In this document: positions 22,114 through 30,364 of the stretch, piece by piece
How positions within the stretch are numbered: position 1 is the stretch's first letter
Layout of the letters: the number at the start of each line of letters is the position of its first letter
Assembly (NCBI RefSeq): GCF_019175365.1
Contig: NZ_CP059572.1
Location: 3,100,001-3,164,000, forward strand
DNA length: 64,000 nt
Direction of reading: 5' to 3'
Source: Actinomadura graeca
GTDB lineage: Bacteria > Actinomycetota > Actinomycetes > Streptosporangiales > Streptosporangiaceae
The notes under the pieces: generated by a model
The model's input: only the letters and a program-made list of their open reading frames with translations
Databases searched by the model: none
What the model was told of the DNA's origin: nothing
Translations under genes and position numbers: made by a program

Positions 22114-22428
22114 TCAGGTCCGTTCGGCCAGGTCCAGTTCCTGGACGAGGTAGTCGCCGAGCTCGTCGACGGTCGGGTACGCGTACAGCAGCCCGGGCGA
22201 GAGGCGGCGGTCGACGAACCGCTCCAGCGCGCCCGAGACCTGGACCGCGACACGCGAGTCGAGCCCGTAGGACTCGAAGGATCTCGCCGTGTCGAGGTCG
22301 CCGGGATCGATGCCGATCCGCCCGGCCAGGGTCTCGGTCAGCCAGTGCCGCAGCGAGTCCGCGGTCAGAGGCCCGTCGGGCTTCGAGGCTTTCCTGTTTC
22401 TCCCGATCATGCGGTCTCGCGCTCCCAT
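22114..22428 (-). CDS. Acyl carrier protein (104 aa)
   Basis: This is a stand-alone ACP. The phosphopantetheine site is SYGLDSRVA (Ser near residue 58), flanked by the usual helix I (LRHWLTETLAGRIGIDPGDLD) and helices III-IV (YAYPTVDELGDYLVQEL). The start is uncertain: an ATG at 22428, or MIGRN at 22410, neither with a strong ribosome site. It is last in a four-gene run with a FAAL and two desaturases, and so is the likely carrier for the acyl chain loaded by that FAAL. It is closest in type to ACPs dedicated to one ligase rather than to the fatty-acid synthase ACP. Confidence 0.9.
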   Translation of the reverse strand: MGARDRMIGRNRKASKPDGPLTADSLRHWLTETLAGRIGIDPGDLDTARSFESYGLDSRVAVQVSGALERFVDRRLSPGLLYAYPTVDELGDYLVQELDLAERT

Positions 22429-22510
22429 CCATGCCGGTTCCGTGTTGCGGATGTGCGTGCGGCGCCGGTGCGGCGCCGTCTCCGGGCGGTGCGTCGTCCC
22501 CTTGCGGCCT

Positions 22511-23554
22511 TCATGTGGCCACCCAGGACGAGTCGTCCGCGGAGGTCGCCGTCGGCGCGGCGGAGGTCGCCGTCGGCGCGGCGGCCGTCCCGCGGCGTGC
22601 CTCTTCCCTGATCCGCCGGGCGCGGGCCCTGCGCTCGGCGATGCGCTTCTTGCTCGGCTGGTGCAGGTCCCGGACGACGCGGGCCTTGCCCAGCAGCGTG
22701 AGCACCCACCCGCTGGGGTCCGGCTCCCACCACGCGACGGCGTGCCGGTACGACCCGGGGAAGGCGTGGTGGTTGTTCTGCAGCCCCTCGCCGAACGTCG
22801 CGACGGCCACCGGCCAGTTGTTGGCGCTGCGGTCGCCGTTCTCGAACGGCCGTCCGCCCCACATGTGGCACAGCGAGCCGACCGCCCAGGCCGCCTGGTT
22901 GGCGACGAACATCCGCGCCAGCCCGCCGAAGACGAAGCCGGTGAACGCCGCCGTCAGGGTGTGGCCCACCGCGAACCCGGCCGCCGCGGGCAGCGCCAGG
23001 CCGGTCAGGACCCAGATCGGATAGGTGCGGTGGTAGGAGAAGAGCCGCCGGTCGCGCAGGATGTCGGGCGCGAAGACGCTCCAGCGCGCGCTCTCGTCGC
23101 TGAACATCCACGGCATGTGCGCCCACCACAGGCCCCGCAGGCGTCCGAGCAGGCCCTTGCCGTGCAGGTTCGGCGAGTGGGGGTCGCCCTCGTGGTCGCT
23201 GTAGCGGTGGTGGCGGCGGTGCGTGGTGACCCAGAACATGATCGGACCCTGACCGGCCATCGACCCGCTGATGAGCAGGATCGCCTCGAACGCCCGGGAG
23301 GTCTTGAACGAGCGGTGCGCGAGGTAGCGGTGGAACCCCATGGTGATGCCGCCCATGTGGACGGCGTACATGACGGCGAACAGGACCAGGTCGGTCGTCG
23401 TGAAAGCCCCCCGCCAGAGCAGGGTGAGCGCGACGAGGAAGCCCAGCCCCGGCAGCGCCATGATCAGGAACGCGGTGACCCGCTTGACCAGGCGTCCCGG
23501 ACGGTCGAGCCTGGTGATGGCGGCCTCAAGGGCCTCGGGTGATGCGGTCGGCAC
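22511..23554 (-). CDS. Membrane fatty-acid desaturase, acyl-CoA delta-9 type (347 aa)
   Basis: The three His boxes of membrane di-iron desaturases are present: HRYLAH near residue 75, HRRHH near 112, and NNHHAF near 258 (QNNHH, with the extra Asn/His ligands typical of this family). Four hydrophobic segments frame them (LIMALPGLGFLVALTLLW, TTDLVLFAVMYAV, VLTGLALPAAAGFA, LTAAFTGFVFGG). The C-terminus is Arg/Ala-rich with a repeated SAAPTAT stretch. The family removes two hydrogens from acyl chains using O2 and an external electron donor; some members go on to make triple bonds. It is adjacent to a second desaturase, a FAAL and an ACP, so the substrate is probably acyl-ACP. Confidence 0.93.
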   Translation of the reverse strand: MPTASPEALEAAITRLDRPGRLVKRVTAFLIMALPGLGFLVALTLLWRGAFTTTDLVLFAVMYAVHMGGITMGFHRYLAHRSFKTSRAFEAILLISGSMAGQGPIMFWVTTHRRHHRYSDHEGDPHSPNLHGKGLLGRLRGLWWAHMPWMFSDESARWSVFAPDILRDRRLFSYHRTYPIWVLTGLALPAAAGFAVGHTLTAAFTGFVFGGLARMFVANQAAWAVGSLCHMWGGRPFENGDRSANNWPVAVATFGEGLQNNHHAFPGSYRHAVAWWEPDPSGWVLTLLGKARVVRDLHQPSKKRIAERRARARRIREEARRGTAAAPTATSAAPTATSADDSSWVAT

Positions 23555-23558
23555 GCTG

Positions 23559-24485
23559 CTACCTCTCCTTCGTCGTTCGTTCCGGTCCGTTCGTGAGGGG
23601 CCCGGGGTAGCGCACGTCGCGGACGGCTCCGAGCCGGTCCAGCAGCCGGATGAACACCCCCGTCAGATCGAGCTGCCAGAAGGTGTGGCGGTTCAGGGCG
23701 GCGGACGGCCGCGCGTGGTGGTTGTTGTGCCAGGAGCCGCCGACCGAGACCGGCGCCAGCGCCGCGACGTTGCGGCTGTTGTCGCGGGTCGCGTACGGCC
23801 GGGCGCCGAAGGTGTGGCCGATCGAGTTGATGCCCCAGGTCACCTGGTCGAGCAGGAAGATCCGGGCCGGCCCGCCCCACAGCAGCCCGCCCACCGCCCC
23901 GGCGGCGCTCCCGGTGAGGACGCCGCCGAGCACGGCCGGCAGCGCCAGGCCGAGCGCCACCCAGCCGAAGTACAGCCGGTCGACCCGCATGACGGTGCGG
24001 TCGGCCAGCAGGTCGTGGACGTGCCGGCTCCAGTTGTCCCGCCGGACGGTGAACAGCCAGCCGACATGGCCGTGCCACAGCCCGCGCAGCCGCGCCAGCC
24101 TGCCGTCCCCGATCGGGCGCGGCGAGTGCGGGTCGCGGTCGGTGTCGGTGAACGCGTGGTGCATGCGGTGGGTCGCGACCCAGAACACGATCGGGCCCTG
24201 CGCCGCCATGCTCCCCGCCACGCCCCAGGCCGCCGTGACCACCGGCCTGGCGGCGAAGGCGCGGTGCGAGAAGAAGCGGTGCAGGCCGCCCTCGACGCCC
24301 AGCGCGGTCGTCAGGTACATCGCGCCGAGCAGCGCGCCGTCCACCTTCGTGAAGCCGTGACGGAGCGAGTACAGCACCGCCGCCGCGAACCCGGCCGCCG
24401 GGACGCACACCGTCACGTACGCCAGGCGGCGGGCCTGCGCGTCGGTGTCGGTCCTCGAAGGCCGGGCGGCCGGTTCCGCGGTCAT
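23559..24485 (-). CDS. Membrane fatty-acid desaturase (308 aa)
   Basis: This is a second desaturase with the same His-box pattern: HRFFSH near residue 69, HRMHH near 106 and NNHHAR near 252. Hydrophobic segments include LAYVTVCVPAAGFAAAVLY and VALGLALPAVLGGVLTG. It is clearly paralogous to the gene at 22511 but only moderately similar, so the two likely act at different positions or in sequence. The gene starts inside the stop of the FAAL (ATGA overlap at 24482-24485) and ends 4 bases before the next start, so the three genes must be cotranscribed. Which of the two, if either, works as an acetylenase cannot be told from sequence alone. Confidence 0.93.
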   Translation of the reverse strand: MTAEPAARPSRTDTDAQARRLAYVTVCVPAAGFAAAVLYSLRHGFTKVDGALLGAMYLTTALGVEGGLHRFFSHRAFAARPVVTAAWGVAGSMAAQGPIVFWVATHRMHHAFTDTDRDPHSPRPIGDGRLARLRGLWHGHVGWLFTVRRDNWSRHVHDLLADRTVMRVDRLYFGWVALGLALPAVLGGVLTGSAAGAVGGLLWGGPARIFLLDQVTWGINSIGHTFGARPYATRDNSRNVAALAPVSVGGSWHNNHHARPSAALNRHTFWQLDLTGVFIRLLDRLGAVRDVRYPGPLTNGPERTTKER

Positions 24486-26350
24486 CTCGCCCGCTCCCCT
24501 CGCGCCGCCTGCGGCCGCGCCTCTGCCTGTGCCCGTGTCGGCGCCTGTGCCTGCGTCGAGGCCGGGGTCAGCGTCTTGAGCCGTCCCTGCGCGAACCTCT
24601 CCCGGGTGGCGGCCCGCCGGACCTTCCCGCTGGTGGTGAGGGGGATGGTCCCCGGCGGGCCGATGTGGACGCCCACCGGGCGGACCCCGTGCTCGGCCGT
24701 CACCCGGGCCACGATCGCCTCCCGGATCGCCTCCAGGGCGGCGGCGGTCCGGCGGCCCGCGCGGCGCAGCTCCGCGACGACCGCGAGCCGCTCCTCGCCG
24801 TCGGGGCCGTACGCCGAGACCGCGACGGCGCGGCGCAGGCCCGGGTCCGCCCTGAGCACCGAGACCTCGATGTCGTGCGGATACAGGTTGCGGCCGGCGA
24901 TGACGATGACGTCCTTGAGCCTGCCGGTCACGTACAGCTCGCCCTCGAAGAGGAAGCCGGCGTCACCGGTGCGCAGGTAGGACGCCTCGTGCCCGCCGCC
25001 CTCCGGTCGCACCCCGAACGTCGCGGCGGTCAGGTCCCGCCGTCCGAGGTACCCTCCGGCGACGTTGGGGCCGCTCAGCCAGATCTCCCCCACCGTCCCG
25101 GACGGCACCGGACGGCGGGTCCGGGGATCGACGATGAGCGCCTCGTGCCCGTCGGCGACCTCCCCGCAGCTGACCGCCTCGACCACCTCGGCCGTCTCCG
25201 CCGCGTCTCCCGTCTCCGCCGCGTCGCCTGTGTCGCCCGCGTCGCCGTTGCCGGGGCGCGGCTCGGCGTCAGCGAGCCTCACGCCGCCCAGTTCCAGCGC
25301 CCGCTTGGCGATCGGGAGGGTGCGCGGCACCGTCCCGTTGGGCTTGCCCGAGACGAACAGGGTCGCCTCGGCCATCCCGTAGCAGGGGGTGAGCGCGGAC
25401 TCCTTGTACCCGCAGGGCGCGAAACGGTCGCGGAAACGGTCGAGCGTCGGCTTCAGCAGCGGCTCGGCGCCGCAGTACAGCTGCCGCAGCGAGCCGAGGT
25501 CCAGTGTCTCGATCTCCTCGTCGGTGACCGACTCCACGCATAGGTCGAGGGCGAAGTTCGGGGCGACCGAGACCGTGACCCGGTTGTCGGTGATCGCCTT
25601 CAGCCAGCGGTAGGGGCGCTGCACGAAGTGCGCGGGCGGGAGCATGACCAGCGGCCACCCCCCGTGCACCGCCGGCATGATCGTCCCCATCAGGCCCATG
25701 TCGTGGTACGGCGGCAGCCACGAGCAGCCGACCCGGTCGGGCTCGGACCGCATGTTCCGTTCGAGGACGAGGCAGTTGCTGATGAGGTTGGCGTGCGTCA
25801 GCACGATCCCCTTGGGGTCCCCCGTCGAACCCGACGTGTACTGGAGCAGCGCGGGATCGTGCGGGCGGACGCCGGGTTCCGGGCAGAGGACGGCGCCGCC
25901 CCGCCGGAACAGATCGTCGCCGACGACCAGCCACCGCATGCGGCGGGCCTGCGGGGGCAGGTCCGCCGCGGGCCGTGCCGCCCGCCCCGCGAACCGCTCG
26001 GAGACCAGGACCACGTCGGGCGAGCAGTCGGCGATGATCGACAGGAAGCGGGCGGCCGCCCGGCCCCCGTCGGGCGGAAAGCACGGCACCGCGGTGGCAC
26101 CGGCGGCGAGGATGCCGAAGAGCGCGGCCACGTAGTGCAGGCCCGGGTCCACGGCGAGGAGCACCCTGCGGCCGCGCATGCCGTCCAGCGCCGCGGCGAC
26201 GCCCGCCGCATGCGCGACGAGGTCCCGATACGTCCAGTCCGTCTGGGTGTCGCCGGTCCCGTCGGCGAGGAAGCGGAAGGCGAGGGCGCCGCCTCGGTGG
26301 CGCTCCCTCCTCAGGAGGGTCTCGGGCAATGCGGTCGTCGTGAGGTCCAC
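24482..26350 (-). CDS. Fatty acyl-AMP ligase (622 aa)
   Basis: This is an intact FAAL: LLQYTSGSTGDPKG (ATP loop), WLPPYHDMGLMG, VAPNFALDLC, YCGAEPLLKPTL, CYGMAEATLFVSG, VSCGEVADGH, GEIWLSGPNVAGGY, YLRTGDAGFL and the C-terminal catalytic Lys in TTSGKVRRA. A variable Asp/Glu/Ala/Thr-rich repeat loop (GDTGDAAETGDAAETAEV) precedes VSCGE. The last ~30 residues are a Gln/Ala/Arg tail; no ACP is fused. The GTG start at 26350 has AGGGGG at good spacing. With the two desaturases and the separate ACP it forms an acyl-ACP loading and desaturation cassette. It differs enough from the split FAAL-ACP to serve a different fatty acid or pathway branch. Confidence 0.94.
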   Translation of the reverse strand: MDLTTTALPETLLRRERHRGGALAFRFLADGTGDTQTDWTYRDLVAHAAGVAAALDGMRGRRVLLAVDPGLHYVAALFGILAAGATAVPCFPPDGGRAAARFLSIIADCSPDVVLVSERFAGRAARPAADLPPQARRMRWLVVGDDLFRRGGAVLCPEPGVRPHDPALLQYTSGSTGDPKGIVLTHANLISNCLVLERNMRSEPDRVGCSWLPPYHDMGLMGTIMPAVHGGWPLVMLPPAHFVQRPYRWLKAITDNRVTVSVAPNFALDLCVESVTDEEIETLDLGSLRQLYCGAEPLLKPTLDRFRDRFAPCGYKESALTPCYGMAEATLFVSGKPNGTVPRTLPIAKRALELGGVRLADAEPRPGNGDAGDTGDAAETGDAAETAEVVEAVSCGEVADGHEALIVDPRTRRPVPSGTVGEIWLSGPNVAGGYLGRRDLTAATFGVRPEGGGHEASYLRTGDAGFLFEGELYVTGRLKDVIVIAGRNLYPHDIEVSVLRADPGLRRAVAVSAYGPDGEERLAVVAELRRAGRRTAAALEAIREAIVARVTAEHGVRPVGVHIGPPGTIPLTTSGKVRRAATRERFAQGRLKTLTPASTQAQAPTRAQAEARPQAARGERAR

Positions 26351-26389
26351 CGGTCCCCCTAAGAGAAGTCCAGGAAAAGACTTGATCCG

Positions 26390-26411
26390 CCCGCGGCGGG
26401 CCCGCCGCGGG
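26390..26411. terminator. Perfect 22-bp palindrome between aromatic PKS and FAAL operons
   Basis: Two perfect 11-base arms, CCCGCGGCGGG and its complement, meet without a spacer and can fold as an 8-bp stem with a 6-base loop. It lies in the 69 bases between the cyclase stop (26420) and the FAAL start (26350), both on the minus strand. It is best read as a terminator or attenuator separating the two operons. It lacks a T run, so a protein-binding site remains possible. Confidence 0.55.
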
Positions 26412-26419
26412 CACCCCGT

Positions 26420-26887
26420 TCAGGCCGTGGCCGCCTGGGCGCGGAAGCGCTCCTCGACCCGGCTCTTGACCAGCGCCATCTGGACCTTGCTGGTGCGGTT
26501 GATCCGCGCCTCCATCGTGGTGTCGTCCACGGGCGCCCCCGGCTTCATGTGGAAGTCCTGCTTCCAGACCATCCGGGTGCCCTCCGGGACCTCCTCGTAG
26601 GCCCAGTGGATGCGCATGTACTCGAACGGCCCGGTCTCGACGCGCCTGGCGGTGACCGTCGCGGATCCGCGGTCGAGGATCCGCTCCGACACCCAGGACC
26701 AGACGTTGCCGTCGTCGTCGGGATGCATGGTGAGCCGGAACAGGACCCGCCCGTCCTCCTGCTCCAGGATCTCGGCGGCCGAGTACTCGCCGAACAGCCC
26801 GGGCCAGCCCGCGACGTCGTTCGTGACCTCCCAGGTGAAGTCCAGCGGGGCGGCGATGACGATGGCGTTCTCGGTGTGCGCGGGCAT
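26420..26887 (-). CDS. SRPBCC-fold polyketide aromatase/cyclase (155 aa)
   Basis: The single SRPBCC domain matches TcmN/WhiE-type aromatase-cyclases: AIVIAAPLDFTWEVTNDVAGWPGLFGEY at the N-terminus, a WSWVSER strand, the conserved YMRIHWAYEEV, VWKQDFHMKP and a final long helix (TTMEARINRTSKVQM...VEERF). These proteins fold poly-beta-ketone chains bound to the ACP. ACGGAG lies about 7 bases before the ATG at 26887, while an ATG at 26893 overlaps the ACP stop as ATGA. It is the last gene of the minimal-PKS operon (KS-alpha, KS-beta, ACP, cyclase). It is a single-domain cyclase, so it probably controls the first ring only. Confidence 0.93.
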   Translation of the reverse strand: MPAHTENAIVIAAPLDFTWEVTNDVAGWPGLFGEYSAAEILEQEDGRVLFRLTMHPDDDGNVWSWVSERILDRGSATVTARRVETGPFEYMRIHWAYEEVPEGTRMVWKQDFHMKPGAPVDDTTMEARINRTSKVQMALVKSRVEERFRAQAATA

Positions 26888-26889
26888 GA

Positions 26890-27147
26890 TCATTCTCCGT
26901 TCGCGGCCAGGTCGTTGACCAGGTTCAGAAGCTCCCGCGGCGTCGTGGTGTCCTCGGCGTCCGGGCCGAGGACGAGCCGGTGGCGCCGCTCCAGCTCGGC
27001 GACGATGCTGAGCACGCCGAGCGAGTCGACGTCGAGCTCCTCGAACCGCACGGTGGGCGGTTCGAGGGCGGCGGGCTCCACCGTGACGCCGGTGCACCGG
27101 GCCACGATCTCGGCGAGTTCCTCATAGGTGAGCCGGGGTTCGGCCAT
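26890..27147 (-). CDS. Type II PKS acyl carrier protein (85 aa)
   Basis: This is a short ACP with the phosphopantetheine site in ELDVDSLGV (Ser near residue 42) and helix [17 protein letters not shown]. It immediately follows KS-beta, its start lying 26 bases inside the end of that gene, and it overlaps the next gene. This is the standard KS-alpha/KS-beta/ACP order of aromatic polyketide synthases, in which the ACP carries the growing poly-beta-ketone chain. GGAAGA precedes the ATG at 27147. Confidence 0.93.
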   Translation of the reverse strand: MAEPRLTYEELAEIVARCTGVTVEPAALEPPTVRFEELDVDSLGVLSIVAELERRHRLVLGPDAEDTTTPRELLNLVNDLAANGE

Positions 27148-28381
27148 GGGTCTTCCTCCAGGTGTCCGGGTGGCAGAGGAGCAGGGCGGAATTGCCGCCG
27201 TAGAGCCCGCGCGCGAGGACCAGGGCCGTGCCGAGCCGGACCCGGCGGGGTTCGCCGCGGACGACGTCGAGCCCGTGGACGGGGTCGTCCGCGTCGAGGT
27301 TCGGGGCGGGCGGGACGATCCCGTCCCGCAGGCTGAGCACCGCGCACGCGGCGTCGATCGCCGCGGAGGCCGCGTAGGCGCGTCCCGTGCCGGACTTGGG
27401 CAGCGCCACCGGCACCGTCGCGGCCCGCGGCCCGAGCACGTCGTGGATCGCGGCGGCCTCCGCCGCGTCGGCCTCCGGGGTGCCCAGCCCGTCGGCGAAG
27501 ACGACGTCGACGTCCGCGGCGTCCCTACCGGCCTGCGCGAGGGCGGCGCGGGCGGCGCGGGCCAGCCCCTCGGCGGAGCGCTCCGGGCGGAACGCCCCGG
27601 TGAACGTCGTCCCGTGCCCGGCGACGACCGCGCGGACGTCCGCCCCCCGCCCGGCCGCCGCCTCCGCGTCCTCCAGCACGAACAGCGCCCCGCCCTCGGC
27701 CGGGACGAACCCGCTCGCCCCCTTCGTCATCGGCAGGAAGGCGCGGGACGGGTCGCGCTCGCGGCTCAGCAGGTCGTGCCCGAACTGGCAGGCCATCGAG
27801 AACGGGGCGAACGGTGCCTCCGCGCCTCCCGCCAGCATCGCGGTGCTGCCGCGCCGGATCTGGCGGGCGGCGTGGTCGATGGCGTCGAGCCCGCCCGTCT
27901 CGTCGGTGACCAGCACCCCGCACGGGCCCCTGAGCCCGTGCCGGATGGAGATCTGGCCGGTGCTGGCGGCGTAGAACCAGGCGATCGACTGGTAGGGGCC
28001 CACGGCGCCGGGGCCCTCCCGCCACAGGCCCTGGATCTCCCGCTGGCCGAACTCGACGCCGCCCGCGCCGCTGGCGGTGACCACGCCCATCGAGAACGGC
28101 GCCATGGCCCGCGGGTCGAGGGCGGCGTCGCGCAGCGCCATGTCCGCGGCGGCCATGGCGATGTGCGTGAACCGGTCGGTCTGCACCACGAACCGCTTCT
28201 CCACCAGGTCCGCGGCGTCGAATCCCGGCAGCTCGCCGCCCACCGACAGCGGGTAGCGGCGCGCGTCGTACCGGGAGATCGGGCCGATCGCGCTGCCGCC
28301 GCCGAGGGAGGCCGCCCAGTACGCCTCGGCGCCGATCCCGGTGGGCACGACGACGCCGAGACCCGTGATCACCGTGGTCAC
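27122..28381 (-). CDS. Ketosynthase beta / chain-length factor of type II PKS (419 aa)
   Basis: The thiolase-fold partner of KS-alpha sets polyketide chain length. The start is [14 protein letters not shown]; the GTG at 28381 overlaps the KS-alpha stop as GTGA. At the position of the KS cysteine it reads TDETGGLDA. Typical chain-length factors have AEQAGGLDA there, so the Gln is replaced by Glu and the preceding Glu by Asp. [15 protein letters not shown] and [10 protein letters not shown] are normal for the family. It has no catalytic Cys or His pair and must work as a heterodimer with KS-alpha. The altered site may affect decarboxylative priming or only structure; whether it means unusual starter use is open. 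Confidence 0.93.
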   Translation of the reverse strand: MTTVITGLGVVVPTGIGAEAYWAASLGGGSAIGPISRYDARRYPLSVGGELPGFDAADLVEKRFVVQTDRFTHIAMAAADMALRDAALDPRAMAPFSMGVVTASGAGGVEFGQREIQGLWREGPGAVGPYQSIAWFYAASTGQISIRHGLRGPCGVLVTDETGGLDAIDHAARQIRRGSTAMLAGGAEAPFAPFSMACQFGHDLLSRERDPSRAFLPMTKGASGFVPAEGGALFVLEDAEAAAGRGADVRAVVAGHGTTFTGAFRPERSAEGLARAARAALAQAGRDAADVDVVFADGLGTPEADAAEAAAIHDVLGPRAATVPVALPKSGTGRAYAASAAIDAACAVLSLRDGIVPPAPNLDADDPVHGLDVVRGEPRRVRLGTALVLARGLYGGNSALLLCHPDTWRKTHGRTPAHL

Positions 28382-29640
28382 CGGGTGGCCCCCCGGTCCA
28401 GCACGACGGCCGACTGGAACCCGCCGAAGCCGCTGCCCACCGACAGCACCGCGTCCAGCCGCTTCTCGCGGGCGGTGACGGGCACGTAGTCCAGGTCGCA
28501 CTCCGGATCGGGCGTCTCCAGGTTGGCGGTGGGCGGGATCACGCCCTCGTCCATCGCCAGCACGCACGCGGCCAGCTCGATCGACCCGATCGCGCCGAGC
28601 GAGTGCCCGACCATCGACTTGATCGAGCTGACCGGGACGTCGCGGGCGTGCGCGCCGAGGGCCCGCTTGAAGGCGGCGGTCTCGTGCCGGTCGTTCTGCC
28701 TGGTGCCCGAGCCGTGGGCGTTGACGTAGTCGACGTCGCCGGGCCTGACGCGCGCCTCGCTCAATGACCTGGTGATGGACTCGGCCATCTCCACCCCGTC
28801 GCGGGTGAGGCCGGTCATGTGGTGGGCGTTGCCGCGCGTCGCGTACCCGCCGACGTGGCAGCGGATCGGGGCGCCGCGGGCGCGGGCGTGCTCCCGCTCC
28901 TCCAGGACGAGCATCGCCGCGCCCTCGCCGAGGACGAACCCGTCCCGGTGCCGGTCGAACGGCCGGGACGCGCGGGCGGGCTCGGCGTTGCGCGTCGAGG
29001 TCGCGCGGATCGCGTCGAAGCAGGCGACCGTGATCGGCGAGATCGGGGACTCCGACGCGCCGGCGAACATCACGTCCGCCCGGCCCTCGCCGATCGCGTG
29101 GAAGGCGTACCCGACGGCGTCCAGGCCCGACGTGCAGCCGGTGGAGACCGTCTGCACCACCCCCCGCGCGCCGGCCGACTCGGCGATCTCCCCGGCGAGC
29201 GGGCCGGGCGAGAACGCCGAGTGCAGGAAAGGCGAGACGCCGCGGTGGTCGACGAGCCAGTCCCTGCCCCTGCCGGAAGCCGCGATGTAGTCGCGTTCGA
29301 GGAGGGTGGTGGCGCCCACGGCCGTGCCCGCCGACACGCCGACACGCCACGGGTCCGCCCATTCGGTGGTGAGCCCGGCCTGGGCCATCGCCTCCCGGAC
29401 GGACACCACGGCGAACTGGACGTAGCGGTCCATCCGCGCCGCCTCGCGTCCGTCCAGCCCGCTCGCGGCCGGGTCGAAGTCGCACTCGGCCGCGATCCTG
29501 GACCGGAAGCCGCCGGCGTCGAAGAGCGTGATGCCCCGCGTCGCCGTCCGCCCCTCGGACAGCAGCTCGAAGAACGCCCTGGCGCCCACGCCCCCGGGCG
29601 TCACCACCCCGACGCCGGTGACCACGACCTCCCTGGTCAC
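28378..29640 (-). CDS. Ketosynthase alpha of type II PKS (420 aa)
   Basis: This is the catalytic KS of the aromatic PKS. The nucleophile is in [13 protein letters not shown] (Cys near residue 170), and the two His motifs are VNAHGSGT and [25 protein letters not shown] and [12 protein letters not shown] complete the pattern. The GTG at 29640 overlaps the cupin stop as GTGA, and its stop overlaps KS-beta, so the genes are coupled. It condenses malonyl-ACP units with KS-beta. The context of cupin, ABM proteins and methyltransferases is like clusters for multi-ring aromatic polyketides; no ketoreductase is present in the window. Confidence 0.95.
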   Translation of the reverse strand: MTREVVVTGVGVVTPGGVGARAFFELLSEGRTATRGITLFDAGGFRSRIAAECDFDPAASGLDGREAARMDRYVQFAVVSVREAMAQAGLTTEWADPWRVGVSAGTAVGATTLLERDYIAASGRGRDWLVDHRGVSPFLHSAFSPGPLAGEIAESAGARGVVQTVSTGCTSGLDAVGYAFHAIGEGRADVMFAGASESPISPITVACFDAIRATSTRNAEPARASRPFDRHRDGFVLGEGAAMLVLEEREHARARGAPIRCHVGGYATRGNAHHMTGLTRDGVEMAESITRSLSEARVRPGDVDYVNAHGSGTRQNDRHETAAFKRALGAHARDVPVSSIKSMVGHSLGAIGSIELAACVLAMDEGVIPPTANLETPDPECDLDYVPVTAREKRLDAVLSVGSGFGGFQSAVVLDRGATR

Positions 29641-30029
29641 CCCGGTCCCCCCTCGGTGTCGACGTGACCGAGCTCCGGGCGGGGCGCGAGCGGGCTGAGG
29701 AAGAAGGTCAGGCGCGCCTCGGCGTCGCCGGTGTTGCGGACCCGGTGCCGGACGTTCTTGGGCACCAGCAGCGCCTCGCCCTCGCGCAGCCCGTGCGGCA
29801 CGCCGCCCAGATCGAGGGTCACCAGGCCGGTGATGACGTAGATGAACTCCTCGGAGTAGGGGTGGTAGTGCTCGTTGACGCGCTCGCCCGGCGCCAGCAC
29901 CGCGACGCCCATGAAGCCCGAGGTGGATCCCACCGTCGCGGGGCTGAGCATCACGCGCAGCTCCCCGCCGCGCCGGGTGTTGGCGGGCACCGCGTCCACG
30001 TGGACGACGCGGAAGTCGCCGGCCGTCAT
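29637..30029 (-). CDS. Cupin-domain polyketide cyclase-like protein (130 aa)
   Basis: The single cupin barrel has the two family motifs: [15 protein letters not shown] (metal ligands His, His, Glu) near residues 50-65 and [13 protein letters not shown] with the third His near 95. Small cupins of this sort are common in type II PKS clusters (WhiE ORFII, TcmJ and relatives), where they assist ring formation or oxidation. The start overlaps the ABM gene stop (ATGA at 30026-30029), and the end overlaps KS-alpha. The exact reaction is unknown; the family call is firm. Confidence 0.9.
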   Translation of the reverse strand: MTAGDFRVVHVDAVPANTRRGGELRVMLSPATVGSTSGFMGVAVLAPGERVNEHYHPYSEEFIYVITGLVTLDLGGVPHGLREGEALLVPKNVRHRVRNTGDAEARLTFFLSPLAPRPELGHVDTEGGPG

Positions 30030-30364
30030 GCCGCGCCCTCCCCGGCGAGGACGGTGTGGCGGCGGACCGCGTAGCGCGAGTGGCGGCGGTCGGTGCTGGT
30101 GGCGGCGATCGGGGCCGCCAGCCGGTCGACCGTGTGGCCCGCGGCCCAGCGCGCGTAGTGCCCCGCCGTCTCCCACTCGCTGGTGATGACCCAGTCCCGC
30201 GGATCCTCCAGCGACTGTAAGAGCTGGTCGCCGAGGTGACCGTCCGCCTCGGCGACCTGGAGGCGGATCTCGTCGTAGGCGGCGAGCAGCGCGTCCTCGC
30301 CCTCGGCGCGCAGGTGCAGCATGACGCGCAGCCGCCCGGCGGCGTCTCCCGGGACGGCGCTCAC
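30026..30364 (-). CDS. Antibiotic-biosynthesis-monooxygenase (ABM) fold protein (112 aa)
   Basis: This is a small ferredoxin-like dimeric protein: [31 protein letters not shown], then [27 protein letters not shown] and a C-terminal segment ending [16 protein letters not shown] proteins include cofactor-free oxygenases making quinones from anthrones (ActVA-ORF6 type) and non-catalytic cyclase helpers. The GTG at 30364 overlaps the methyltransferase stop, and its own stop overlaps the cupin start. It probably oxidises or helps cyclise the aromatic product. A second ABM gene lies at 31557. Confidence 0.88.
   Translation of the reverse strand: MSAVPGDAAGRLRVMLHLRAEGEDALLAAYDEIRLQVAEADGHLGDQLLQSLEDPRDWVITSEWETAGHYARWAAGHTVDRLAAPIAATSTDRRHSRYAVRRHTVLAGEGAA

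Noticed and set aside
26420..27097. A longer cyclase frame starting at 27097
   Set aside because: The added N-terminal residues are an Arg/Gly/Pro-rich reading of the ACP gene in another frame; the SRPBCC domain starts at about 26887.
27122..28381. KS-beta as a loading ketosynthase of KS-Q type
   Set aside because: The position has Glu, not Gln, and the gene order and overlaps are those of a chain-length factor in a type II PKS.
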